Below are positions 34,294 to 42,043 of a DNA stretch of 64,000 nucleotides, in pieces (position 1 is the stretch's first letter; each line of letters begins with the position of its first letter). The translations under genes were made by a program, and so were the position numbers. Below the pieces are notes generated by a model. It saw only the letters and a list, made by a program, of their open reading frames with translations. It had not been told where the DNA came from and ran no database searches. Source of the DNA: CAYPEL01 sp036479985 (lineage in GTDB: Bacteria > Pseudomonadota > Gammaproteobacteria > DSM-19610); assembly GCA_965224815.1 (NCBI GenBank), contig CBDDAF010000003.1, positions 310,001 to 374,000 on the forward strand. The letters run 5' to 3'.

Positions 34294-36558
34294 ATGTTAA
34301 GCAAAGAACTTGAATTTACCCTGAACCTGGCTTTCAAAGAAGCGAGGGATAAGCGGCACGAATTCATGACAGTTGAGCATCTGCTGCTAGCCTTGCTTGA
34401 TAATCCGACTGCGGCCGAAGTGCTTAGGTCATGTGGTGCCGACATGGATCGTCTTAAAAAAGAACTATTCAGTTTTCTGGAAGACACTACACCACTGCTT
34501 CCGCCGAATGATGCACGCGAGACACAACCTACTCTCGGTTTTCAGCGTGTATTACAGCGAGCCGTTTTCCATGTGCAATCTTCGGGTAAAAAAGAAGTCA
34601 CCGGCGCCAATGTGTTGGTCGCTATTTTCAGTGAGCAGGAATCCCAGGCAACCTATTTTCTAAATAAACAGGATGTAACACGTCTCGACGTTGTCAATTA
34701 TATTTCGCATGGGGTCTCGAAGGTTTCCGGCGAACAGAATGACACGGCAGCAGCAACAGAAAATGAAGAGGCTGTTGATGGCACCGCTCAGACAAGCAAT
34801 AAACCACTGGAAAATTTTGCCAGCAATCTAAACGAGCAGGCCATGAAGGGTAAAATTGACCCCCTGATTGGTCGTCGTGATGAGGTTGAACGAACCATTC
34901 AGATTCTTTGCCGCCGCCGCAAAAACAACCCGCTTTATGTGGGCGAAGCTGGTGTAGGCAAGACCGCAATTGCTGAAGGACTTGCCAAGTTGATCGTGGA
35001 TGGTGATGTTCCGGAAATCTTGTTAAGCAGTACCATCTATTCACTGGATCTGGGCGCGCTGGTTGCGGGCACCAAATATCGCGGTGATTTTGAAAAACGC
35101 TTAAAGAGCGTGCTGAATGATTTACGTAAGGAGCCTGGCGCAATACTTTTCATTGATGAGATACATACCATTATTGGTGCTGGTGCTGCTTCTGGGGGTG
35201 TCATGGATGCGTCTAACCTGATTAAACCTATGTTGGCATCAGGTGAGCTGAAATGTGTGGGTTCAACCACCTATCAGGAATACCGCGGTATTTTTGAAAA
35301 AGACCGTGCGCTTGCACGCCGGTTTCAGAAAATTGATGTGGTTGAACCAACGGTTGATGAGACCTTCAATATTCTGAAAGGCTTGAAGTCACGTTTTGAA
35401 GAACACCATGAAGTAAAATATTCCAACAAAGCATTGCGCGCTGCGGTTGATTTGGCTTCGCGTTACATCAATGACCGGTTCCTGCCAGATAAGGCGATTG
35501 ATGTGATCGATGAGGCGGGTGCAAGTCAACGAATACTGCCACCTTCCAAGCGTAAGAAAACCATCGCTGTCGGTGATATTGAAGCGATCGTTTCAATGAT
35601 AGCGCGCATACCACCCAAGACTGTTTCAGCCTCAGATAAAGATTCTCTGCGCACCCTGGAGCGGGATCTCAAGATGGTTGTCTATGGTCAGGATGAAGCG
35701 ATCAGCACCCTGGCTAGCGCGATCAAAATGTCACGTTCAGGTTTGGGTAGTGAACAGAAACCAATCGGCAGCTTCCTGTTTTCCGGGCCGACAGGTGTAG
35801 GTAAAACCGAAATTACCCGGCAGCTGGCCTTAATTATGGGTATCGAGCTGATTCGGTTTGATATGTCAGAGTATATGGAGCGTCATACCGTTTCCCGTTT
35901 GATCGGTGCGCCACCCGGTTATGTTGGTTTCGATCAAGGCGGTTTACTGACAGAAGCCGTAACCAAGAATCCGCATGCTGTCATCTTGCTCGATGAAATT
36001 GAGAAAGCGCATCCAGATGTTTTTAATCTGTTATTACAGGTTATGGATCACGGTACTTTAACGGACAATAATGGCCGCAAGGCTGATTTCCGTAACGTGG
36101 TACTCGTTATGACAACCAATGCAGGCGCAGCAGACATGAGCCGGTCGTCAATTGGCTTCACGCCACAGGATCACAGCAGTGATGGAATGGAAGCAATTAA
36201 AAAGCAATTTAGCCCTGAGTTTCGTAACCGGCTCGATAGCATTATTTCCTTCAAATCACTGGATCCGGCCGTTATGACTCAGGTGGTAGACAAATTCATC
36301 TACGAACTTGAAGCCCAGCTGCAAGAGAAACAGGTCACTATCGTGGTCGAGAATTCTGCTAAAGAATGGTTAGCTGAACACGGTTTTGATCCCAAGATGG
36401 GTGCACGGCCTATGGCCCGGGTCATTCAGGAACACATCAAGAAACCGTTGGCTGAAGAGCTGTTATTTGGCCGACTCGCTGGCGGCGGTCACCTGGTGAT
36501 ACGAGCCGAGGATGGCAAGTTAGTAAACGATATCAGGGAAAAGGAAGAAGTGTCGTAA
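34294..36558 (+). CDS. clpA: ATP-dependent Clp protease ATP-binding subunit ClpA
   Basis: A 754-residue hexameric unfoldase of the ClpAP protease. The N-domain (1-140, binding site for ClpS) is followed by the first AAA+ module with Walker A 'GEAGVGKT' (217-224). The second module has Walker A 'GPTGVGKT' (498-505) and 'FDMSEYMERHTVSRLIGAPP'. The C-terminus 'GARPMARVIQEHIKKPLAEE' is typical. The length is close to E. coli ClpA (758 aa). Transcribed with clpS; convergent with infA. A small hairpin (GGCCG/CGGCC, 36561-36574) lies in the gap. Confidence 0.98.
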   Translation: MLSKELEFTLNLAFKEARDKRHEFMTVEHLLLALLDNPTAAEVLRSCGADMDRLKKELFSFLEDTTPLLPPNDARETQPTLGFQRVLQRAVFHVQSSGKKEVTGANVLVAIFSEQESQATYFLNKQDVTRLDVVNYISHGVSKVSGEQNDTAAATENEEAVDGTAQTSNKPLENFASNLNEQAMKGKIDPLIGRRDEVERTIQILCRRRKNNPLYVGEAGVGKTAIAEGLAKLIVDGDVPEILLSSTIYSLDLGALVAGTKYRGDFEKRLKSVLNDLRKEPGAILFIDEIHTIIGAGAASGGVMDASNLIKPMLASGELKCVGSTTYQEYRGIFEKDRALARRFQKIDVVEPTVDETFNILKGLKSRFEEHHEVKYSNKALRAAVDLASRYINDRFLPDKAIDVIDEAGASQRILPPSKRKKTIAVGDIEAIVSMIARIPPKTVSASDKDSLRTLERDLKMVVYGQDEAISTLASAIKMSRSGLGSEQKPIGSFLFSGPTGVGKTEITRQLALIMGIELIRFDMSEYMERHTVSRLIGAPPGYVGFDQGGLLTEAVTKNPHAVILLDEIEKAHPDVFNLLLQVMDHGTLTDNNGRKADFRNVVLVMTTNAGAADMSRSSIGFTPQDHSSDGMEAIKKQFSPEFRNRLDSIISFKSLDPAVMTQVVDKFIYELEAQLQEKQVTIVVENSAKEWLAEHGFDPKMGARPMARVIQEHIKKPLAEELLFGRLAGGGHLVIRAEDGKLVNDIREKEEVS

Positions 36559-36587
36559 CCGGCCGTAGGCGGCCTATAAAGTGAAAT

Positions 36588-36806
36588 CTAGCGAGCCCGG
36601 TAGGTGATTCGACCCTTGGACAGGTCGTAGGGAGTAAGCTGAACGGTGACTTTGTCGCCGGTCAGAATACGGATATAGTGCTTTCGCATTTTGCCGGAAA
36701 TGTGAGCAATCACAACATGGTTGTTTTCAAGCTCTACACGAAACATCGTGTTGGGTAAGGTCTCGATAACCGTACCTTCCATTTCAATATGATCTTCTTT
36801 GGCCAT
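36588..36806 (-). CDS. infA: Translation initiation factor IF-1
   Basis: A 72-residue S1-fold protein that binds the ribosomal A site during initiation. 'MAKEDHIEMEGTVIETLPNT' and the end 'VQLTPYDLSKGRITYRAR' are near-universal IF-1 sequence. A strong ribosome-binding site (GGAGAGG) precedes the ATG. TATAAT is present on its strand at 36846-36851, about 40 bases upstream, so it probably has its own promoter. Its position between clpA and the tRNA-protein transferases is conserved in many gammaproteobacteria. Confidence 0.98.
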   Translation of the reverse strand: MAKEDHIEMEGTVIETLPNTMFRVELENNHVVIAHISGKMRKHYIRILTGDKVTVQLTPYDLSKGRITYRAR

Positions 36807-36845
36807 GCCTCTCCAAAAACGTATTAGTGATTAATCAAGCCGCAC

Positions 36846-36851
36846 ATTATA
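36846..36851 (-). promoter_or_regulatory. Putative -10 element of the infA promoter
   Basis: A perfect TATAAT on the minus strand, with a weak -35 (GCGTCA) 17 bases upstream. It would give infA a leader of about 35 bases. An inverted repeat (ATCTATCC and GGATAGAT, 6-base spacer, 36875-36896) lies just behind it. Confidence 0.5.
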
Positions 36852-36874
36852 ACCTATAAGTAACAGAATGACGC

Positions 36875-36896
36875 ATCTATCCCATTGTGGATAGAT
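36875..36896. promoter_or_regulatory. Inverted repeat between bpt and infA
   Basis: Perfect 8-bp arms ATCTATCC and GGATAGAT with spacer CATTGT. It begins just after the bpt stop (leftward) and before the infA -10. It could be a bpt end hairpin or an operator. Its arms repeat the motif at 5052-5068. Confidence 0.4.
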
Positions 36897-36906
36897 ATGG
36901 CGCAGT

Positions 36907-37656
36907 TTATTTACCAGTGAAGTTCTGATCAGTACGATCCATAATCTGCCAGCGGCCATCAATAAATCCTTCGCAAGGTTGAAAATCGGCTTTGTAACGC
37001 ATGGTTGGGCAAGCTTCTATCCAGTAGCCCAGATACAACCAGTTCATGTCTAACTGTTTAACCAACTCCAACTGATAGAGAATGGAATAAGTGCCGAGGC
37101 TGCGCCTGGACTGCTCTGGATCAAAGAAGGTATAAACCGATGACAGTGCAGAATCCAGATAATCGGTGACGGCGACTGCGAGCAGTTTTTTATTATCTCG
37201 AAATTCGATAAAGCGAGTTTTACTCCAATAACTGGTCAGGAATTCAAGATATTGTTCCTGGTCTGTGTCTGCCATGCCACCCTCTGGATGACGGGACTGT
37301 AGATAATATTTGAACAGGTCATAGTGTTCAGCATTGAATGTAGCCGGTAAAATTTTACAAGTCAGATCTTGATTGCGTTTCCAGGTACGTTTCTGATTGC
37401 GGTTACTGGAAAAATTAGTCGGGATACGTAACGGGATACATGCTGAGCAATGTAAACAGGTTGGCCGGTATATATCCTTACCACTGCGGCGAAATCCTGC
37501 GGCTGCCAACTGGTTATAAATAGACGAATTCAGAATTGCAGTTGGGTCTGCAATGATAGATGCAGCTTGTTCTGTATCAAGATAAGAACAGGGGCGGGGT
37601 TGTGTGGCATAGAATAGTAATCCATCAGGTAAATCACAGGATTCTTGCCGGCTCAT
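36907..37656 (-). CDS. bpt: Aspartate/glutamate leucyltransferase (Bpt/Ate family)
   Basis: A 249-residue cytosolic enzyme that adds leucine from Leu-tRNA to proteins with N-terminal Asp or Glu, marking them for ClpS-ClpAP. The N-terminal Cys-rich stretch 'CLHCSACIPLRIP' and the C-terminal 'YWIEACPTMRYKADFQPCEG' are family signatures. It has the length of the short bacterial form. The gene is coupled to aat (4-base overlap) and lies 2.5 kb from clpS-clpA. Confidence 0.95.
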   Translation of the reverse strand: MSRQESCDLPDGLLFYATQPRPCSYLDTEQAASIIADPTAILNSSIYNQLAAAGFRRSGKDIYRPTCLHCSACIPLRIPTNFSSNRNQKRTWKRNQDLTCKILPATFNAEHYDLFKYYLQSRHPEGGMADTDQEQYLEFLTSYWSKTRFIEFRDNKKLLAVAVTDYLDSALSSVYTFFDPEQSRRSLGTYSILYQLELVKQLDMNWLYLGYWIEACPTMRYKADFQPCEGFIDGRWQIMDRTDQNFTGK

Positions 37657-38384
37657 ATGGATTCCCGCCAGGACGCTAGCTGAGGGATATGAAATGCATT
37701 GGGTGACGCTATCTCGTCAGAGTCGCAATGCTTGTTAATTATTTCGATAAACTGTTGGCGAGGAATATTGCGCGCGCCCAGACTGGCTAGATGCGCGGTT
37801 TCAACCTGGCAGTCGATCAACTGGAATGACTTTTCATGTAATACCTTTGCAAGGTGTGCAAAGGCAACCTTGGAAGCATTGCTGGCCCGGCTGAACATCG
37901 ACTCACCAAAAAATACCTGGCCCAGTGCTATACCATAAAGTCCACCCACCAGCCGGTCGTCCTGCCAGGCTTCTACCGAATGCGCATAACCGAGTTGGTG
38001 CAGTTTATTATAAGCATCAATCATATCCTCGGTTATCCAGGTGCCGTGTTCATCCTCTCTCGGTTCCGCGCAGGCTCTGATCACAGCATCCAGGTTTCTA
38101 TCCAGAGTAATTTTGAAACGATCCTGGCGCATTACTTTTGCCAGGCTACGGGAGATTTTCAGCTCTTCTGGAAAGAGCACCATGCGTGGATCAGGACTCC
38201 ACCAGAGTATCGGTTGGCCGTCACTGAACCAGGGGAAAATACCCAGCCGGTAAGCTTTTAACAGGCGAGCAGGGCTCAGGTCTCCACCGGCAGCCAGCAA
38301 GCCATCCGGCTCGCGCATTGCCTGGCCAACATCCGGGAAACTGTATTCAGGGTCTAGCGGATTAATCCAGTATAATTCTCGCAT
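37653..38384 (-). CDS. aat: Leucyl/phenylalanyl-tRNA-protein transferase
   Basis: A 243-residue cytosolic enzyme that adds Leu or Phe to proteins with N-terminal Arg or Lys. 'PDGLLAAGGDLSPARLLKAY' with 'GIFPWFSDGQPILWWSPDPR' is the unmistakable N-terminal signature. 'GGLYGIALGQVFFGESMFSR' and 'IDCQVETAHLASLGARNIPR' follow. It is the first gene of the aat-bpt pair and works in the same pathway as the nearby clpS and clpA. Confidence 0.97.
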   Translation of the reverse strand: MRELYWINPLDPEYSFPDVGQAMREPDGLLAAGGDLSPARLLKAYRLGIFPWFSDGQPILWWSPDPRMVLFPEELKISRSLAKVMRQDRFKITLDRNLDAVIRACAEPREDEHGTWITEDMIDAYNKLHQLGYAHSVEAWQDDRLVGGLYGIALGQVFFGESMFSRASNASKVAFAHLAKVLHEKSFQLIDCQVETAHLASLGARNIPRQQFIEIINKHCDSDEIASPNAFHIPQLASWRESI

Positions 38385-38464
38385 AATGGTTACTGTTTGT
38401 TCCGAAGGGCGCTTACTTCTAAGGCCAGGTTCAATTATGGAGCTCTGATTAATTAGTGAGACTT

Positions 38465-38528
38465 TGTAGGAGCGGCTTCAGCCGCGATGGGGGCTGCGGT
38501 GTCCATCGCGGTTGAAGCCGCTCCTACA
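38465..38528. repeat. Palindromic repeat copy 8 (CTTCAG/CTGAAG subtype, G-T variant)
   Basis: The right arm reads GCGGTTGAAGCC, making one G-T wobble. The left flank is a short arm with outer end (GAGCTCTGATTAATTAGTGA). The right flank is a long-arm remnant (TTTCACTATGACAACC). It lies upstream of aat and downstream of the FemAB-like gene. Confidence 0.94.
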
Positions 38529-38594
38529 GGATTCACACTGTTTCACTATGACAACCAGAAGCTAAAGTAAGTGCCGTTACTATGTGTCTCCGAT

Positions 38595-39725
38595 TTATTT
38601 GTAGGGCGACCGGTTGCGAAGTTCTTCAATGTAGTCTTTCATTGCAGTCTGTTCATGAGAAAGAAAGTGTTTAATTGCATCGTTGAATCCAGCGTCTGCG
38701 ATCCAGTGGGCAGACCAGGTTTCGATCGGTAGAAAACCTCGACTAATTTTATGCTCGCCCTGTGCGCCTGGTTCAAAGTACTCAAGCTTGTTTTTAATAC
38801 AATATTCAATGCCCTGATAATAGCAGGTCTCGAAATGCAGGCTATGATAATCCTCATAGCAACCCCAGTGCCGTCCATAGAGCGTTTCCTGACTACGAAA
38901 ACAGATGGCACCAGCGACAGCTTTTGAATCTTTAGTGGCGACTATAAATACTAACTGCTCGCCCATTGTTTGAGCAATTTCAGTAAAAAAACTCAGCGAC
39001 AGGGTAGGACAGCCGGATTTTTTCTCAAAGGTGGTTTGATAAAAATCATACATGGTGGTTAAAAGGGCATTATCAGCCTCATGGCCGTGAACGATCCTGT
39101 GTTCAATGTTAGCTTCGGTAACGTGGCGCCTTTCACGTTTGATTTTTTTGCGTTTACGGGTAGTCATGGTTGCAAGGAATGCGTCAAAGTTTGCGTATTC
39201 GTGATTTTGCCAGTGAAATTGACAGCCCAGTCTGAGAGAGAATTGTTTTTCTTTTAGCCAGGTAGTTTGTTCGTCATTGGTAAATAACCAGTGCAGGGAC
39301 GACAAACCTTCAGATTCAGAAAACTGTTTTGCAAACTGAATTAACTGCAGGGCCGTTGCCTGCTGATCGCAGTGACTGGCAATCAGCAATCTGGGGCCGG
39401 TCACTGGTGTATAAGGCACGGCAACCACGGCTTTGGGGTAGTACTTAAGCCCCTGTCGTTGATAGGCATCGGCCCAGGACCAGTCGAAAACAAATTCACC
39501 GTAAGAATTAGTTTTAAGATAAAGCGGAATAGCACCTGAAAGTTTGCCATTAGTGTCTCGAATGGCTAAAAAGCGGGGTATCCATCCATATTTTTCACCC
39601 ACGCAATCATGAGTTTCGAGTGCGCTGAGAAATTCGTAGCGCAGGAATGGGTAGTTTGTATCGGCGATGTTATTCCACTCGAGCTGAGTGAACTGTTTAA
39701 TGCTATGTGAAACCTGAAATTGCAT
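38595..39725 (-). CDS. FemAB-like/GNAT-fold protein (DUF482 family)
   Basis: A 376-residue protein. 'FLRYEFLSALETHDCVGEKY', 'GWIPRFLAI' and 'SGAIPLYLKTNSYGEFVFDW' are typical of the DUF482 'peptidogalycan biosynthesis/recognition' family (PF04339). Later blocks include 'RKRKKIKRERRHV', 'LVFIVATKDSKAVAGAICFR' and 'YYQGIEYCIKNKLEYFEPGA'. The fold is GNAT-like, related to FemAB aminoacyltransferases; the actual substrate is unproven. It stands alone between repeat copy 8 and trxB. Confidence 0.85.
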   Translation of the reverse strand: MQFQVSHSIKQFTQLEWNNIADTNYPFLRYEFLSALETHDCVGEKYGWIPRFLAIRDTNGKLSGAIPLYLKTNSYGEFVFDWSWADAYQRQGLKYYPKAVVAVPYTPVTGPRLLIASHCDQQATALQLIQFAKQFSESEGLSSLHWLFTNDEQTTWLKEKQFSLRLGCQFHWQNHEYANFDAFLATMTTRKRKKIKRERRHVTEANIEHRIVHGHEADNALLTTMYDFYQTTFEKKSGCPTLSLSFFTEIAQTMGEQLVFIVATKDSKAVAGAICFRSQETLYGRHWGCYEDYHSLHFETCYYQGIEYCIKNKLEYFEPGAQGEHKISRGFLPIETWSAHWIADAGFNDAIKHFLSHEQTAMKDYIEELRNRSPYK

Positions 39726-39827
39726 TTTTTGTTCCGCAAGTTTTTTGCGCCACCAACAGTACTCCCATAGATTGCTATTCTCCTGAATGAATCAGAGCTT
39801 TCTCAGGCTATGGAAAGTCTCTCTGTT

Positions 39828-40784
39828 TTATTCTTCGAGCTGATCCAGAAAACGCTCGGCATCCAGTGCTGCCATGCAACCTGATCCCGCGGACGTTACT
39901 GCTTGCCGATAAATGTGGTCTGCCACATCTCCAGCTGCAAATACATTTTGAATGCTGGTAGTCGTGGCATCACCCGTACAACCGCTGTTGACTGTTATAT
40001 AGCCATGCTGCATATCCAGCTGCCCGTCGAACAAGGCAGTATTCGGTTTGTGGCCAATGGCAATAAAGACACCATCTACTGTTACATCGTTAGTTGTATC
40101 ATCTTTAACGTGTTTAATACGCATACCCGTAACACCACTATTATCACCCAGCACTTCATCCAGTACATGATCCCACGCGATTGTTACCTTGCCTTCTTTT
40201 TCCCGGGCAAACAGCCGGTCCTGCAGGATTTTTTCGGCGCGCAATTTATCGCGCCGATGTACTACAGTGACATGTGAGGCAATATTGGCCAGGTAGAGCG
40301 CTTCTTCGACTGCCGTGTTGCCGCCGCCAATGACTGCCACAGGTTTGTCGCGGAAGAAAAAACCATCACACGTGGCGCAAGCTGAAACACCTTTACCTTT
40401 AAAGGCTTCTTCAGATGGTAATCCCAAATACTGGGCTGATGCGCCGGTTGCTATGACTAATGCATCGCAGGTGTATGTTCCCGAATCACCTTCCAATGTC
40501 ATCGGGCTTTCCTTTAGCCGTGCAGTATGGATGTGATCAAAGATAATTTCTGTGTCAAAGCGTTCAGCATGTTTGCGCATCTCTTCCATCAGTGCCGGGC
40601 CTTGCAGGTCAGCAACTCCGCCTGGCCAGTTTTCAACTTCGGTCGTTGTCATTAACTGGCCGCCCTGTTCCAGGCCTGTTATCAGCACAGGATTCAGGTT
40701 GGCTCTGGCTGCATAGACAGCTGCAGTGTAACCAGCAGGTCCAGAACCAAGGATCAACAGACGGCAATGACGAGTTTCGCTCAT
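39828..40784 (-). CDS. trxB: Thioredoxin-disulfide reductase
   Basis: A 318-residue homodimeric flavoenzyme that reduces thioredoxin with NADPH. The FAD motif 'GSGPAG' is at 13-18. The redox pair is 'CATC' at 136-139, followed by the NADPH motif 'GGGNTAVE' (153-160). 'NVFAAGDVADHIYRQAVTSA' is the C-terminal FAD block. The start is the ATG at 40784, with GGAG upstream, and not the TTG-like start five codons earlier. It is divergent from ald. Confidence 0.97.
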   Translation of the reverse strand: MSETRHCRLLILGSGPAGYTAAVYAARANLNPVLITGLEQGGQLMTTTEVENWPGGVADLQGPALMEEMRKHAERFDTEIIFDHIHTARLKESPMTLEGDSGTYTCDALVIATGASAQYLGLPSEEAFKGKGVSACATCDGFFFRDKPVAVIGGGNTAVEEALYLANIASHVTVVHRRDKLRAEKILQDRLFAREKEGKVTIAWDHVLDEVLGDNSGVTGMRIKHVKDDTTNDVTVDGVFIAIGHKPNTALFDGQLDMQHGYITVNSGCTGDATTTSIQNVFAAGDVADHIYRQAVTSAGSGCMAALDAERFLDQLEE

Positions 40785-40912
40785 GTATAATAACTCCACT
40801 AAGAATATCTATTTCAAGATGTCAGTTCGACCCGTTAAAGTGCAATAAGTGCCAAGCTAACAAGTAGCACTCAATGGTACGGAATGTGGATTGACGGGTA
40901 AAGGAAGTGTGG

Positions 40913-41995
40913 ATGCGAATCGGTGTGCCTCGGGAAATAAAACCGTTGGAAGGTCGGGCAGGCCTGATTCCTGCTGCCTGTGCAGAATTGGTTGCTGCTG
41001 GCCATGATGTATATCTTGAAACCCAGGCAGGTTTGGCATCAGGTTATCAGGATGATGCCTATCGACAGGTTGGTGTAAAGCTTTGTCCTTCTGCTCAGTC
41101 GCTGTACGAAGCGGTACAACTTGTGGTCAAGGTCAAGGAACCCATCGAGTCAGAATACATCTTCCTGAACGAGCAACATATTTTGTTCAGCTATTTACAC
41201 CTCGCCGCAAATCCGGAACTCACTAAATTCCTGCGTTCGGTGGGATTGACTGCTGTAGCGTTTGAGACAGTACAAGAAGATGATGGATCGCTACCTATAC
41301 TCGCGCCGATGAGTGATATTGCCGGACGGCTTTCAATACAATTGGGCACGCATTTGTTACACCGGCCGCAGGGTGGTAAAGGTCTCTTGCTGGGTGGTTT
41401 ACCGGGTGCAGAACGCGGACACGTGGTCATCATTGGTGCTGGGGTTGCCGGAGGTAATGCGGCATTATTGGCAGCGGCCAGCGGTGCCCGGGTAACGGTG
41501 TTTGATCGAAAACGCGACCGGCTAGAAGCCATGCGTGAGCTTGGGGCGAATGTAACCGCCCTGTATGGTTATGCTGACGCGATCAATGATGCGTTGCAGG
41601 ATGCTGATTTGGTAATAGGTGCTGTGTTGATTCCCGGTGCGAAAGCGCCCCATGTAATCAGTGCTGAACAGGTCAGTCGTATGCAGCCCGGTAGTGTAAT
41701 TGTAGATATCTCCGTCGATCAAGGCGGCTGTATCGAGACCACGCGGCCAACCGATTACAATCAGCCAACCTACCGGGTTGGTGATATAGTGCATATGGCA
41801 GTCACCAATATGCCGGGGGCAGTACCTCGCAGCGCTTCACAGGCATTATCCATGGCCGTGTTGCCCTACCTGCTCGATCTGGCCAGGCAAGGTACTGAAC
41901 ATTTGCAAGATTATCCTGCACTTGAACGTGGTATTAATATCAAGGCCGGTGATTGCGTGCATCCTGCCTTGCAGGATGGTTGTAATATATCCTAG
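40913..41995 (+). CDS. ald: Alanine dehydrogenase
   Basis: A 360-residue cytosolic hexameric enzyme that converts L-alanine, NAD and water to pyruvate, ammonia and NADH. The start 'MRIGVPREIKPLEGRAGL' is the family opening; ATG 40913 has AAGGAA at the right distance, while the GTG two codons earlier overlaps it. Active-site Lys75 ('VKVKEP') and His96 ('SYLHLA') are present. The NAD motif 'GAGVAGGNAA' begins at residue 175. The gap to ftsK is 48 bases. Confidence 0.95.
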   Translation: MRIGVPREIKPLEGRAGLIPAACAELVAAGHDVYLETQAGLASGYQDDAYRQVGVKLCPSAQSLYEAVQLVVKVKEPIESEYIFLNEQHILFSYLHLAANPELTKFLRSVGLTAVAFETVQEDDGSLPILAPMSDIAGRLSIQLGTHLLHRPQGGKGLLLGGLPGAERGHVVIIGAGVAGGNAALLAAASGARVTVFDRKRDRLEAMRELGANVTALYGYADAINDALQDADLVIGAVLIPGAKAPHVISAEQVSRMQPGSVIVDISVDQGGCIETTRPTDYNQPTYRVGDIVHMAVTNMPGAVPRSASQALSMAVLPYLLDLARQGTEHLQDYPALERGINIKAGDCVHPALQDGCNIS

Positions 41996-42043
41996 AATGC
42001 AATAAGTTAATTGATATAGTTAGTAAATAGGATTAAGTCTCTC

